Source: Salinisphaera shabanensis E1L3A (lineage in GTDB: Bacteria > Pseudomonadota > Gammaproteobacteria > Nevskiales > Salinisphaeraceae). From it: a stretch of 64,000 nt of DNA. The stretch lies in assembly GCF_000215955.2 (NCBI RefSeq), contig NZ_AFNV02000026.1, positions 1 to 64,000 of the forward strand, given 5' to 3'. Under the pieces are notes generated by a model. It worked only from the letters and a program-made list of their open reading frames with translations, was not told the origin of the DNA and made no database searches. The translations under genes and the position numbers were made by a program. Numbering within the stretch: the stretch's first letter is position 1; each line of letters opens with the position of its first letter. Positions 36,719-47,019 of this stretch are shown in pieces.

Positions 36719-37576
36719 ATGGCCGTTGAACTCTCACGCGACGCGCAACGCTGGCTCGGCCGGTTGCCGGAAGTCGTTAATATCGTACTGGTGATCCTGA
36801 TCGCGTTGTCGCTGGCGCGTTTGTTCTGGCTGGCGTGGCCGGCTGGCGAGAACGATCTGATGCCGGCTACCACCACCCGAGCCGACGCCGCCGAACAAGA
36901 CAGCGCGGTGGATGTCGATACCATCGCCAGCGCCCATCTGTTTGGCGAACAGGCGATCAAGGACCGTGACGCCGAGCAGCGCGAAATCATCAACGCCCCT
37001 GAAACAAGACTCAATCTTGTGCTGACCGGCATCGTCTCGGAAGCCAACGGCAACCGTTCCCGAGCATTGATCAAAAGCGGTCGCAACGATCAGGACAGCT
37101 ATGCCGTAGGCGGCGATATCGGCAACGGCGTGAAGCTGCATGCGATCTATGCCAACCGCGTGATTCTCGATCGCAGTGGCCGCTACGAAACACTCACGCT
37201 GGAAAGTGTGAAACAGGCTCGTAATCTGACCGGTGTACAACGCACCCAGGCAGTTTCCAGCGACCTCGCCGATGACTTGGGCGAGGTACGTGAAAAGATT
37301 CTGGCCAATCCAGCAAATGCCTCACGATACATTCGCTTGCAGCCCGAGCGACAAAACGGCAACCTCGTGGGCTACCGGATCTATCCGGGGGCCGACCGGG
37401 GGCTTTTTGAGAAGGCCGGCCTTAAACCGGGAGAACTGGTCACCGCCGTCAACGGGCAGCCGCTCGACAACCCGGCCGCGTCGCTCAAACTGTTGAGCAA
37501 CCTGGCCTCGGCAAGCAGTGCATCCGTGACGCTCGAACGCGATGGCCAGCAACGTACCGTTACGGTGAATTTCTAG
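36719..37576 (+). CDS. gspC: type II secretion protein GspC
   Basis: 285 residues from the ATG at 36719. One N-terminal membrane helix (about 18-36) is followed by a homology region (IASAHLFGEQ, RLNLVLTGIVSE, AVGGDIGNGVKLHAIYANRVILDRSGR) and a C-terminal PDZ domain (about 190-285; AGLKPGELVTAVNGQPLDN). GspC links the inner-membrane platform to the secretin and helps select substrates. First gene of a gspC-N operon, abutting gspD without a gap. Confidence 0.93.
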   Translation: MAVELSRDAQRWLGRLPEVVNIVLVILIALSLARLFWLAWPAGENDLMPATTTRADAAEQDSAVDVDTIASAHLFGEQAIKDRDAEQREIINAPETRLNLVLTGIVSEANGNRSRALIKSGRNDQDSYAVGGDIGNGVKLHAIYANRVILDRSGRYETLTLESVKQARNLTGVQRTQAVSSDLADDLGEVREKILANPANASRYIRLQPERQNGNLVGYRIYPGADRGLFEKAGLKPGELVTAVNGQPLDNPAASLKLLSNLASASSASVTLERDGQQRTVTVNF

Positions 37577-39661
37577 ATGACAGCCACAGTTCTGCGCCGG
37601 TTCTGCCTGCTTACCCTGCTGGTGCTTGCTGCCAGCACGAGCGCGGTGGCGCAATCGGCTCGGGAAGCGACACCCGCGGGCGATGCGTTCACCCTCAACC
37701 TCAAGAACGCAGACATCACCACGCTGATTGCGACCGTAAGCGAGGTCACCGGCCGCAATTTCGTGGTCGACCCACGGGTCAAGGGCGACGTTACGGTGCT
37801 TTCGACCGAACCGATGACGCCCGCCGAACTCTACGAAACGTTTCTTTCGGTGCTTGAAGTACACGGCTTTGCTGCCGTGCCCTCGGGCGAAGTCACCAAG
37901 ATCATTCCCCAGATCAACGCCAAGCAGGACGGCGGTTTCGGCCGTGCCGGGTCGACGCGTGAAGATATCGTGACCCGGGTGATCGCGGTATCCAATGTCC
38001 CGGCCGATCAGTTGGTGCCGATCCTGCGCCCGCTCGTACCGCAATACGGCCATTTGGCGGCCTATTCTGCTTCTAACACTCTTATAATTTCCGATCGCGA
38101 AGCCAACGCGCAGCGAATCGCCGAAATCGTCAACAAGATCGATCGCAACGGCCTGCAGGATGTCGAAACCATCCGTTTGCAGTACGCGAGTGCCTCGGAA
38201 GTCGCACGCGTGATCGAGCAGCTCAAGTCGGGCGCCGCAGGCAATGCGGCAGCGGTCAACTTCAGCGTTATACCGGATGAACGCACCAATAGCGTGATTA
38301 TCAGCGGCGCACGCAAGGAGCGCCTACGGCTGCGCGCGATCATTGCCGATCTCGATACGGCCACCGAACAAACCGGCGGCACCCAGGTGGTCTATCTCGA
38401 CTACGCGGATGCAGAGACGCTCGCGCCCGTACTTCAGAATTTTGCCAGCGGCAACGGCGCCAGCCCGAGCAGCACGTCTGCGGCATCAAGCGCCGGCAGC
38501 GCCCAAACGCGTCCGAGCGGCGGCGGTTTGGGCGGCAATGGCGTGACCGTTATCGCCGAACCGGCTGCGAACGCGCTCGTGGTGACCGCGCCAGCCGATA
38601 CGATGCGCCAGATCAAACAGGTCATCAATCAGCTCGACATCCGGCGCGGCCAGGTCCTGGTCGAAGCCATCATCGCCGAAGTCACCCTGTCGCGTTCGCG
38701 GCAGCTGGGCGTGAACGTCGCGGTGTTCGAAGACGGCGGGCCAGCCGCCGCGAGTATTCTCGATTCACGCACGCTCGACGTCGTACCGTCGCTCGCGCTT
38801 GATGGCACGCCGCTGGAGCTCGTCCAGCAAGGCATCAATCTGGGCATAGGCAACATCAGCGATAGCGGCACCAGCTTTGCGGTGCTCGTAAACGCGCTGT
38901 CCGGGAATACCAACACCAATGTGCTTTCCACGCCGTCGCTGATCACGCGCGACAACGAGGAAGCCGAGATCAAGGTCGGTCAGGAAGTGCCGTTCGTGAC
39001 CGGCAACTACACCAGCGGCACCACCGGCGGTGGCGGCACGAACGGGCTGACCAACCCGTTCCAGACCATCGAACGCAAGGATGTGGGCCTGACGCTTGGC
39101 TTCACGCCGCAGATCAGCGCCGGCGATACCATTCAGCTGACTATCGACCAGGAAGTCTCGAGCATCGCCCAGGGCTCGAGCCAGACCGGCGCGGTGGACC
39201 TGATTACCAACAACCGTACACTCACCACGTCGGTGGAAGTCGAAAACGGCCAGATTCTCGTACTCGGCGGTCTGATCGATGATCAAGTCGTCGAAACCGA
39301 ACAAAAAGTGCCGGTGCTCGGCGATATCCCGATCCTGGGTGCGCTGTTCACGAATCGATCCGTAACAAAGAACAAGCGCAACCTGCTGAATTTCATTCGC
39401 CCGACCATTCTGCGTGGCGGCGGCGAGGCCGACTACTTTACGCGCAAGAAGTACGATTACATTCGTTCCTTGCAGGAACAGCAGGCCGAAACAAGTATCC
39501 CGCTGATGGGCGAGGAGCAGCGTCCACAGCTGCCGCCCATCGAAGATTACGACGATCGTGACTCGTTCTCGCGGGACTCCGGTGTGAGCGGCAATGAAAG
39601 CACACCACGTGACACGGACCGCGACGCGGGCAACTATAAACGCCGCGGCGACGATTTCTAG
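37577..39661 (+). CDS. gspD: type II secretion secretin GspD
   Basis: 694 residues. Signal peptide about 1-26, then N0 (FTLNLKNADITTLIATVSEVTGRNFVVDP), N1 (about 132-185), N2 (about 195-265) and N3 with a Ser/Gly-rich loop, and the secretin barrel domain (about 360-620; VPFVTGNYTSG, GLTLGFTPQIS, VPVLGDIPILGALF). The C-terminal tail is charged. It forms the outer-membrane pore. No pilotin gene was seen nearby, which fits the presence of gspAB as an alternative assembly aid. Adjacent to gspC with zero spacing. Confidence 0.96.
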   Translation: MTATVLRRFCLLTLLVLAASTSAVAQSAREATPAGDAFTLNLKNADITTLIATVSEVTGRNFVVDPRVKGDVTVLSTEPMTPAELYETFLSVLEVHGFAAVPSGEVTKIIPQINAKQDGGFGRAGSTREDIVTRVIAVSNVPADQLVPILRPLVPQYGHLAAYSASNTLIISDREANAQRIAEIVNKIDRNGLQDVETIRLQYASASEVARVIEQLKSGAAGNAAAVNFSVIPDERTNSVIISGARKERLRLRAIIADLDTATEQTGGTQVVYLDYADAETLAPVLQNFASGNGASPSSTSAASSAGSAQTRPSGGGLGGNGVTVIAEPAANALVVTAPADTMRQIKQVINQLDIRRGQVLVEAIIAEVTLSRSRQLGVNVAVFEDGGPAAASILDSRTLDVVPSLALDGTPLELVQQGINLGIGNISDSGTSFAVLVNALSGNTNTNVLSTPSLITRDNEEAEIKVGQEVPFVTGNYTSGTTGGGGTNGLTNPFQTIERKDVGLTLGFTPQISAGDTIQLTIDQEVSSIAQGSSQTGAVDLITNNRTLTTSVEVENGQILVLGGLIDDQVVETEQKVPVLGDIPILGALFTNRSVTKNKRNLLNFIRPTILRGGGEADYFTRKKYDYIRSLQEQQAETSIPLMGEEQRPQLPPIEDYDDRDSFSRDSGVSGNESTPRDTDRDAGNYKRRGDDF

Positions 39662-39682
39662 CCGACAACGGCAGGAGCGAAC

Positions 39683-41227
39683 ATGAGCGACAGCCTCGAA
39701 ACGCTCAGCCTTGAACCAATAGTCGAACACGACCCGGCCCCTGTGGCGGGCCCAGGCGGGATTGATCGTCTGCCGTTCGCGTTCGCCAAGCGCCACGGCA
39801 TCATGCTCGGCGAACAGCGCGACGGCACGGTGCACGTGACCGTGCGTAACCCGGTCAATCAGGCCGCGTTATCGGAAGTCCGCCGCTACTGCCGAAGACC
39901 GCTCAGCATCGAGCGCGTCGATGCCGACTCTTTCGATGCTCTGCTGCAGAACGACTACGAAGGCAAGGCCAACGAGTCGATGCAGATCGTTGAAGGCATG
40001 GATGAGGACATGGACCTCACCGATGCAGCGCGTGCGCTCTCCGAGCCGGCCGATCTGCTCGAATCCTCGGACGACGCGCCGATCATTCGTCTGATCAATG
40101 CCCTGCTCACCGAAGCGATCAAGGAAAACGCGTCCGATATTCATATCGAACCATTCGAAGCGCGTTTGACCGTGCGGTTTCGTGTCGACGGCGTGTTGCG
40201 AGAGGTGCTCAACCCGCCGCGCCAACTCGCGCCCCGCCTGATTTCGCGTGTGAAGGTCATGGCCAAGCTCGATATCGCGGAAAAACGCGTGCCGCAGGAC
40301 GGCCGTATTTCCGTACGTATCGCCGGGCGCCCGGTCGACGTACGTGTATCGACGATCCCATCCGGTAACGGCGAACGCGTGGTAATGCGTCTGCTCGACA
40401 AACAGGCTGGCCGGCTGGATCTTCCGCAGCTGGGCATGCCTGCAGATACGCTCAGCACGATCGACGAGCTGATCCACAAACCACACGGCATCATGCTCGT
40501 GACCGGGCCCACGGGCTCGGGTAAAACCACCACATTGTATGCGGGCCTGACGCGCATCAACGATCACACCCGCAATATAATGACCGTGGAAGATCCGATC
40601 GAGTATTACCTCGATGGCATCGGCCAGACCCAGGTCAATTCCAAGGTCGACATGAGCTTCGCACGCGGACTGCGTGCGATCCTGCGTCAGGATCCCGACG
40701 TGGTCATGATTGGCGAAATCCGCGATCTGGAAACCGCAGAGATTGCAGTACAAGCCTCGCTGACAGGCCACCTGGTGCTGTCCACGCTACATACCAATAC
40801 CGCGGTCGGCGCGATCGCACGTCTGCGCGATATGGGCGTGGAGCCATTTCTGTTGTCGTCGAGCCTGATCGGCATCATGGCGCAGCGGCTCGTGCGTACG
40901 CTATGCAAAAGCTGTCGTGCGCCCTATGAGGCCAACCGCCGCGAGTGCGAGCTGCTCGGCATCGACCCGGACAGCCCGCCCACGCTCTACAAACCGGCTG
41001 GCTGCGAAGCCTGCAACCAGTCCGGTTTTCGTGGCCGCACCGGCGTCTATGAGCTGGTGGTCGTGGATGACGAGATGCGCAACCTCATCCACGAACAGGC
41101 CTCGGAACAGAAGCTGGAAAAACATGCGCGTCTGTCCACGCCCAGCATTCGTGCCGACGGCGTCGCCAACGTGCTTGCCGGCAACACCACGCTCGAAGAA
41201 GTATTGCGCGTCACGCGTGAAGGCTGA
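39683..41227 (+). CDS. gspE: type II secretion ATPase GspE
   Basis: 514 residues with GGAG upstream. The core holds Walker [16 protein letters not shown] (about 274), Walker [20 protein letters not shown] and [13 protein letters not shown] tetracysteine zinc site, CKSC near 406 and CEAC near 436, separates it from PilT-type ATPases. It drives pseudopilus assembly from the cytoplasm and docks on GspL. Its stop overlaps gspF by 1 bp (TGATG). Confidence 0.96.
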   Translation: MSDSLETLSLEPIVEHDPAPVAGPGGIDRLPFAFAKRHGIMLGEQRDGTVHVTVRNPVNQAALSEVRRYCRRPLSIERVDADSFDALLQNDYEGKANESMQIVEGMDEDMDLTDAARALSEPADLLESSDDAPIIRLINALLTEAIKENASDIHIEPFEARLTVRFRVDGVLREVLNPPRQLAPRLISRVKVMAKLDIAEKRVPQDGRISVRIAGRPVDVRVSTIPSGNGERVVMRLLDKQAGRLDLPQLGMPADTLSTIDELIHKPHGIMLVTGPTGSGKTTTLYAGLTRINDHTRNIMTVEDPIEYYLDGIGQTQVNSKVDMSFARGLRAILRQDPDVVMIGEIRDLETAEIAVQASLTGHLVLSTLHTNTAVGAIARLRDMGVEPFLLSSSLIGIMAQRLVRTLCKSCRAPYEANRRECELLGIDPDSPPTLYKPAGCEACNQSGFRGRTGVYELVVVDDEMRNLIHEQASEQKLEKHARLSTPSIRADGVANVLAGNTTLEEVLRVTREG

Positions 41228-42441
41228 TGGGCGCCTACGAATACACCGCGCTCGACGCGCGCGGGCGTGAAAAGAAAGGCATTCTCGAAGGCGATGCCGC
41301 GCGTGCCATTCGCGCCCAGCTGCGCGAACAGGGCCTCACACCGCTCGAAGTGAGTGAAGTGTCGGACCGCAAGAGCGGCGGTTCGCGCAGTATTTCGTTT
41401 CGGCGCGGGATCAGCGTTACCGAACTGTCGCTGTTCACGCGCCAGCTGGCCACCCTCACCCATGCCGGCCTGCCGATGGAGGAAGCGCTTAAGGCGGTCG
41501 CCGAGCAGACCGACAGCGACAAGGTGCGCAAGATCATCGTCGGGGTACGCTCGCAGGTGGTCGAAGGGCATACGCTTGCCGATGCACTGGGCGAGTTTCC
41601 AAACAGCTTCGATGAGCTGTATCGCGCCACGACCGCGGCGGGCGAACAGTCCGGGCGCATCGATGAGGTTCTTAACGGGCTGGCCGATTACGTCGAGGAC
41701 CAGCAGTCGATGCGCCAGAAAGTCATGGCTGCCCTGATCTATCCGGCCTTTCTGTCGATTGTGGCCATCGCCATCGTGATTGCGCTACTCACCACCGTGG
41801 TGCCCGATCTTGTTCAGGTTTTCGATAGCGTGGGCGCCGATCTGCCGGCACTCACCACGGGTCTGATTTCGGTGAGTGATTTTCTGCGCGTCTGGGGCTG
41901 GCTGCTCACGCTGGGGCTGGGCGCAGCAGTCACGGCATTTATCTACGGCATGCGCCGGCCAGCGTTCAAGCGCGCGGTGCAGGCGAGAATTCTGCAGGTG
42001 CCGCTGATCGGACGGTTCGTGCGCGGCGTGAACACTGCCCGGTTCACGCGCACGCTATCGATTCTTACCCGCAGTGGCGTGCCGGCGCTCGATGCCATGA
42101 CCATCGGCGCCGATGTGGTCACCAACCTGCCCATGCGCGATGCCATCAAGCGCGCTTCCACGAGGGTCCGCGAAGGCGAGGCGATTCACCGCGCACTCGG
42201 GCGCGAACGGCTGTTCCCGCCGATTACGCTGCACATGATCGCCAACGGCGAAATTTCCGGTGAACTCGACATGATGCTCGGGCGAGCAGCCGAACATCAG
42301 GAACGCGAGGTCGAAACATTACGGCAAGGTGTCATGGGCATACTGGGCCCGGCCGTGATCCTGCTCATGGGCGGGCTGGTGCTGATTATCGTACTCGCCA
42401 TCCTGCAGCCGGTGTTCAACCTCAACCAGCTGGTCAAATAA
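41227..42441 (+). CDS. gspF: type II secretion platform protein GspF
   Basis: 404 residues with two repeats of the T2SSF domain (about 72-195 and 275-397) and three membrane helices. [23 protein letters not shown] is the usual start, and LSLFTRQLATLTHAGLPMEEAL and FTRTLSILTRSGVPALDAM the two conserved repeat openings. It is the central inner-membrane platform on which pseudopilins are assembled. Coupled to gspE by a 1 bp overlap. Confidence 0.96.
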   Translation: MGAYEYTALDARGREKKGILEGDAARAIRAQLREQGLTPLEVSEVSDRKSGGSRSISFRRGISVTELSLFTRQLATLTHAGLPMEEALKAVAEQTDSDKVRKIIVGVRSQVVEGHTLADALGEFPNSFDELYRATTAAGEQSGRIDEVLNGLADYVEDQQSMRQKVMAALIYPAFLSIVAIAIVIALLTTVVPDLVQVFDSVGADLPALTTGLISVSDFLRVWGWLLTLGLGAAVTAFIYGMRRPAFKRAVQARILQVPLIGRFVRGVNTARFTRTLSILTRSGVPALDAMTIGADVVTNLPMRDAIKRASTRVREGEAIHRALGRERLFPPITLHMIANGEISGELDMMLGRAAEHQEREVETLRQGVMGILGPAVILLMGGLVLIIVLAILQPVFNLNQLVK

Positions 42442-42529
42442 CGCCAGCCCCGCGTTGCACCGTCTCGCGCGGTGCGCGCGTACACTCAGTTACAACCTCA
42501 ACCGATTGCTATCGAGGAGTAGATAAGAA

Positions 42530-42988
42530 ATGACACGACAAGGGCTTCGCGCCGCAACGCCGCGCGCACAGAGCGGTTTCACGCTCATCGAGATCATGGT
42601 CGTGGTGGTCATCCTCGGCATCCTCGCCGCTCTGGTTGTGCCGCAGATTATCTCGCGTCCGGACGAAGCGCGTGTCGCCAAGGCACGCCAGGACATTCGT
42701 GCCGTCGAGTCCGCGCTCAAGTTATACCGGCTGGATAACTTCCAGTACCCGACCACGGAACAAGGCCTCGCGGCGCTGGTCGACAAACCGACCACGCAGC
42801 CGGAGCCGCGCAACTGGAAGTCCGGCGGTTATCTGGATCGTATTCCGACTGACCCCTGGGGCAATGTCTATCACTACCGCAACCCTGGCGAACACGGCGA
42901 GATCGACGTTTATACGCTCGGCCGCGATGGCCGGCCCGGCGGTGAGGAATCGGACGCCGATATCGGCAACTGGGCGCTCGACAGCTAG
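42530..42988 (+). CDS. gspG: major pseudopilin GspG
   Basis: 152 residues. Leader ends QSGFTLIEIMVVVVILGILAAL, with Glu at +5. The C-terminal domain has NFQYPTTEQGLAALV, the conserved disordered-to-calcium loop region DRIPTDPWGNVYHYRNPG and GRDGRPGGEESDADIGNW, which supplies the calcium ligands typical of GspG. It forms the pseudopilus shaft. A ribosome binding site (GAGGAG) precedes it; an 88 bp gap follows gspF. Confidence 0.96.
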   Translation: MTRQGLRAATPRAQSGFTLIEIMVVVVILGILAALVVPQIISRPDEARVAKARQDIRAVESALKLYRLDNFQYPTTEQGLAALVDKPTTQPEPRNWKSGGYLDRIPTDPWGNVYHYRNPGEHGEIDVYTLGRDGRPGGEESDADIGNWALDS

Positions 42989-43006
42989 CGCGCGGCCGAA
43001 CCGGAC

Positions 43007-43540
43007 GTGCCCGTAAGAGGTCAACAGCGTGGCTTCACGCTTATCGAGGTACTCGTCGTTGCCCTCATCATCGGCGTGGTACTGGCGTTCGTGTCGCTTT
43101 CGATCAACCCGACGGGCCCGGCCGACCGTCTCGATACCGAAGCCGAGCGCCTAAACGCCTTACTCCAGACCGCGGCCGACGATGCCATTCTCTACGGGCG
43201 GGAAATCGGGCTCGACATCACTCAAGGCGGCTATCGATTCCTGCGCCTGGGTGATGACGGCTGGCAGCCGCTTAACGTACCGGACATCCCGCTGCGCGCT
43301 CGTGAACTCGGCGACGGACTCGTTATCGTGCTCATCGACCGCGGCGACGACACACCACGACTGGTTCAGGCCGATGAAGACGAAGAAGACGTCGTACGGC
43401 CAGAGGCAGTATTGCTGTCCAGCGGTGAATTCGTACCCTTCGAACTCGAGCTCTATGCGAACGACGTGGATTACCGTTACCGCCTGACCGGCGAGGCCGG
43501 CGGCACGCTCGAGATGACGCGCATCGAAGGCCCGCGATGA
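43007..43540 (+). CDS. gspH: minor pseudopilin GspH
   Basis: 177 residues from a GTG at 43007. QRGFTLIEVLVVALIIGVVLAF is the prepilin signal. ERLNALLQTAADDAILYGREIGL and YRFLRLGDDGWQPL are the GspH domain hallmarks. A strongly acidic loop (QADEDEEDVV) is noteworthy. GspH links the pseudopilus tip to the shaft. It overlaps gspI by 4 bp. Confidence 0.92.
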   Translation: MPVRGQQRGFTLIEVLVVALIIGVVLAFVSLSINPTGPADRLDTEAERLNALLQTAADDAILYGREIGLDITQGGYRFLRLGDDGWQPLNVPDIPLRARELGDGLVIVLIDRGDDTPRLVQADEDEEDVVRPEAVLLSSGEFVPFELELYANDVDYRYRLTGEAGGTLEMTRIEGPR

Positions 43541-43998
43541 CAAACGAACGCGGCTTTACGCTCGTCGAGGTGCTTGTTGCGACCGCAATTCTTGCACTCG
43601 CGCTCGGCGCCTTTATTTCCGGCGGCGCACGCTATGCGGACTACGCCCGCTATATCCACGATCGTACGCTCGCGCAATGGGTCGCCCGCAATCAGCTCGT
43701 TCAATATCAGATCGCCGAACAATGGCCCAGCACCGGGACCGAAGACGGCGAGACCGAAATGGGCGACGCGGATTGGCATTGGGAAGCCGAAATCCAGGAA
43801 TCGCCCGACCCCGATGTGCGCCGTATCGATATCCGGGTGTTTCGTATCGCCCCCGACAGCGGCGATCCGGAAGCCGATGCAGTGGCACTGCTCAGCGGTT
43901 TCGTCACCCAGCATATCGCCCTTCAAAACGTGCCCGCCGGCGGCAACGGCGCTCAGGCCGATGAAGATACGGCTCGCGATTACGGCTCGAACTTCTGA
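43537..43998 (+). CDS. gspI: minor pseudopilin GspI
   Basis: 153 residues with a very short leader: NERGFTLVEVLVATAILALALGAF. YIHDRTLAQWVARNQLVQYQI is the usual GspI helix. It is part of the tip complex with GspJ and GspK. The end overlaps gspJ by 1 bp. The C-terminal ~25 residues beyond the conserved domain are Gly/Asp-rich. Confidence 0.92.
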   Translation: MTNERGFTLVEVLVATAILALALGAFISGGARYADYARYIHDRTLAQWVARNQLVQYQIAEQWPSTGTEDGETEMGDADWHWEAEIQESPDPDVRRIDIRVFRIAPDSGDPEADAVALLSGFVTQHIALQNVPAGGNGAQADEDTARDYGSNF

Positions 43999-44654
43999 TG
44001 CGCGGGCCCGACCGCCAGACCGGTTTTACCCTAATCGAAATACTGATCGCGATCGCCGTGTTCGTGGTCATGGCCGCCATGGCCTATGGCGGGCTGTCGT
44101 CGGTGATCTCGACCCGCGAAACCGTCACGGCCGCGCTCGATCGCAGCAAAACGCTACAGATGTCGGTCTGGCGCATGCGCAACGATATCGAACAGATCGT
44201 CAATCGTCCGATCCGTGACAGCTTCGGCGACAATCAGCCCGCAATCTTCGGCAGCCCGGATATCGGTCTGCAGTTCACCCGCAACGGCTGGCGTAATCCG
44301 TTGGGCGACATTCGCAGCAATCTGCAACGCGTGGCCTATCGCATCGACGAGGACAACAACCTCGTGCGCGCCCACTGGCGCGTGCTAGATCAGGCACAGG
44401 ACAGCGTACCGGTCGAATCGGTGTTGCTTGAAGATGTATCGAACGTGGAATGGCGGTTTCTCGATAGCGACCGCGAGTGGCAGGACCGCTGGCCCGAGAA
44501 TTCGACCATCGGCGCATCCGCGACAAGCGTGCAGACCCCGGCTGGCACCATCGCTTCGAGCTATGCGCCGCCGCTTGCGATCGAACTCCGTGTCACCACC
44601 TCGGCCTGGGGCGATCTGCGCCTGCTGTTCATGCTCGCAGGGGCCGAGCGTTGA
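43998..44654 (+). CDS. gspJ: minor pseudopilin GspJ
   Basis: 218 residues. QTGFTLIEILIAIAVFVVMAAMAYGGL is the prepilin signal. WRMRNDIEQIVNRPIRDSFGD and LQFTRNGWRNPLGDIRSNLQRVAYRI match GspJ closely. It forms the tip heterotrimer with GspI and GspK. gspK starts 2 bp after its stop. Confidence 0.94.
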   Translation: MRGPDRQTGFTLIEILIAIAVFVVMAAMAYGGLSSVISTRETVTAALDRSKTLQMSVWRMRNDIEQIVNRPIRDSFGDNQPAIFGSPDIGLQFTRNGWRNPLGDIRSNLQRVAYRIDEDNNLVRAHWRVLDQAQDSVPVESVLLEDVSNVEWRFLDSDREWQDRWPENSTIGASATSVQTPAGTIASSYAPPLAIELRVTTSAWGDLRLLFMLAGAER

Positions 44655-44656
44655 AG

Positions 44657-45595
44657 ATGAAGCCCGACCGGTACCAGCGCGGGGTTGCGCTTCTAACCGC
44701 GATGCTCATCGTAGCTCTGGTCGCGATCATCGGCGCCAGCATGCTTTCGCAGATGAATCTCGCCTTGCACCGAAGCGGCAATATCTGGCAGTCAGAGCAA
44801 GCTTGGTGGTATGCGGTGGGCATCGAAAACTGGCTCGGCAAACTGCTGCGTCAGGACGCCGAAAACAGCGATATCGACAGCCTCGATGAAGCATGGGCAC
44901 AGCCCGTGGACTACCTGCCACTCGACGGCGGCGCGCTCCAGGGCCGACTCATCGATCTTCAGGGGCGGTTCAACTTGAACAATCTCAGCGGCTCCGACGT
45001 CGACGCGGCCCAGGAACAGTTCCAGCGCCTGATCGAGCTGGTGGCCGATACCGATCAGATCACGGCGCGCACTATCGCAGCTTCCACCCGCGACTGGCTG
45101 GACGCCGATATCAACCCCACCCTGCCCGACGGCGCCGAGGACGATTATTATCTGGGCCTGAACCCGGCCTATCGGACAGCGAACACGCTCATGGCCAGTG
45201 CGAGCGAGTTGCGGCTGGTCAAGGGCGTTACCCCGGCAATCTATGCCGCCCTGCAGCCGTATATCTGTGCGCTGCCGCAGCTGACCGCCATTAACGTCAA
45301 CACAGCCCCGGCCCCGATACTGGCAACGCTCGCGCCCGAGTTGCCAGCCAGCACCGGCGAAGCGCTGGTCGAATCCCGTGCAGACGAGCCCTGGGAATCG
45401 ATCGACGCTTTTCTGCAGGACCCGGCGCTCGCCGGTCGCGATATCGATGCCAACCGCCTCGATGTGGTCACGCACTATTTCCTGGCCACCGGCCAGATCA
45501 CCGTCGATCGTGCCCAGATACAGTTTTTCAGCGTGCTCGAGCGCGGCGACAACGGCGCGGTACGTACCTTGCGTCACAGCACCAATGTCGAGTGA
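44657..45595 (+). CDS. gspK: minor pseudopilin GspK
   Basis: 312 residues from the ATG at 44657 (a TTG two codons upstream is an alternative). RGVALLTAMLIVALVAIIG is the signal, without the +5 Glu as normal for GspK. GRLIDLQGRFNLNNLSG and INVNTAPAPILATLAPEL are diagnostic, the latter from the helical insert domain. GspK caps the pseudopilus tip. A 215 bp gap separates it from gspL. Confidence 0.94.
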   Translation: MKPDRYQRGVALLTAMLIVALVAIIGASMLSQMNLALHRSGNIWQSEQAWWYAVGIENWLGKLLRQDAENSDIDSLDEAWAQPVDYLPLDGGALQGRLIDLQGRFNLNNLSGSDVDAAQEQFQRLIELVADTDQITARTIAASTRDWLDADINPTLPDGAEDDYYLGLNPAYRTANTLMASASELRLVKGVTPAIYAALQPYICALPQLTAINVNTAPAPILATLAPELPASTGEALVESRADEPWESIDAFLQDPALAGRDIDANRLDVVTHYFLATGQITVDRAQIQFFSVLERGDNGAVRTLRHSTNVE

Positions 45596-45810
45596 TCCAC
45601 GGCGCTTGCCAGCGGTTGTCGACGGCCGGTCGTGCGCCCGTTTGAAAGCATGCCGTCGGGCGTTACCCATGGTGGCCGACCTCGAAAGCGTGCAGACGTT
45701 AAAACCCGTTTTGATTCAGGTAGACTGGCGCTGGATCGTATCGGGTAGCGCCCGTAGCCGCGCCGCTTCAGGGCCTGCGTTGCGATCTGAAACTCCGGGG
45801 GTATGCATTC

Positions 45811-47019
45811 GTGGCTGAACGATTCATCGTGCATTTCGACGGCGAACAGGCCGCCTGGCTGAATGCAGCCGATGAACTCGTGCGCGGCCCTGTCGACGAT
45901 GCGGCGTTGGCCGCCGATGGGCGCGAGTGCACGCTGCTGATCCCCGGCGAAGATGTACTGCTGACCCGGGTTACGTTACCGCCGATTCGCCAGGCCAAAC
46001 GCCGACTACAGGCGGCGGCCTTTGCGCTCGAAGACCGATTGGTCACGCGCGTGGACGATCTGCATTTCGCCCTCGCTGCCAAAGCCGATGCCGACGGCGA
46101 TACGCCGGTACTGGTGGTCGACCGCGCGCTGATGAAGCACCTGCTCGACGCCTGTGAAACCGCCGGCCTGGATATCGTGCAGGCGGTACCGGACGTGCTC
46201 GCCCTCGCAGCGGCGGAAAGTGACAGCTGGCATGTCGCTGTGGTCGATGACCGCGTGCTCACCCGCACGGGCCACGGCCACGGTTTTGCCTGCGAACAAG
46301 CACTTTGGCCGGTATTGGCCAGTGGCTGCACACCGCCCGCGCGCATCGTGTTGGAGCGCGCCAGAACGAATTCCGCAGCTCAAAGCCTGGCCCCCGAGCG
46401 CGCGCTCGACCCCTCGCCCGATATCGAATCGGTCGACTACGCCGATGACGAGATCCTGCTCGCGCATCTGCTCGCCCACGCCGATACACGCGAAGCTATC
46501 AACCTGCGCCAGGGCGCACTCGCACGGGCCTCGGCGATGCAAGCATGGTGGCAGCCGTTTCGGCTCACAGCCGGGCTTGCTGCGGCGTGGCTGCTCATCG
46601 CGCTGGCCGCACGCGGCATCGAAAGCTACCAGTTGCATCAGCGTATCGACACGCTCGAAGCGCGCAGCGAGAGCGTGTTCCGAGAAACATTTCCCCGGGT
46701 CGGTACGATCAACGATCTAAGGGTACAAGCCGAACAGAACATCCGCGCACTCCGGGGCAGCGGTGGCAGCGGTGGCGTTTTCCCCCTGCTACAGGCGACA
46801 GCCGAGGTAGCCGGCCAGGCCGGGAGCCTGACGATCCAGTCGCTGCAATATCGTGACGGCGCGCTTTATCTAAGCCTGCGCGGTGATAGCGTGCAGTCCC
46901 TCGAAGCGTTGCGGGCCGGGTTCGCGCGTCAGCGTGGCACCACGCTGAACGTGGAAAGCGCCGATGCGGCGGCCAACGGCGTCCAGATACGTGCCAGCGT
47001 GACCGCGGAGCCCACATGA
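45811..47019 (+). CDS. gspL: type II secretion protein GspL
   Basis: 402 residues from a GTG at 45811. The cytoplasmic actin-like domain spans about 1-240 (LLIPGEDVLLTRVTLPP, QAKRRLQAAAFALEDRLV). One membrane helix (about 252-272) precedes a periplasmic ferredoxin-like domain; a Gly/Ser linker GSGGSGG lies near 320. GspL recruits GspE to the membrane and binds GspM. It overlaps gspM by 4 bp. The gap before it may hold an internal promoter, but I saw no clear one. Confidence 0.92.
   Translation: MAERFIVHFDGEQAAWLNAADELVRGPVDDAALAADGRECTLLIPGEDVLLTRVTLPPIRQAKRRLQAAAFALEDRLVTRVDDLHFALAAKADADGDTPVLVVDRALMKHLLDACETAGLDIVQAVPDVLALAAAESDSWHVAVVDDRVLTRTGHGHGFACEQALWPVLASGCTPPARIVLERARTNSAAQSLAPERALDPSPDIESVDYADDEILLAHLLAHADTREAINLRQGALARASAMQAWWQPFRLTAGLAAAWLLIALAARGIESYQLHQRIDTLEARSESVFRETFPRVGTINDLRVQAEQNIRALRGSGGSGGVFPLLQATAEVAGQAGSLTIQSLQYRDGALYLSLRGDSVQSLEALRAGFARQRGTTLNVESADAAANGVQIRASVTAEPT

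Noticed and set aside
39869-40771. Long minus-strand frame inside gspE
   Set aside because: Mirror frame of gspE with no motif; the gspE reading has complete Walker and zinc motifs.
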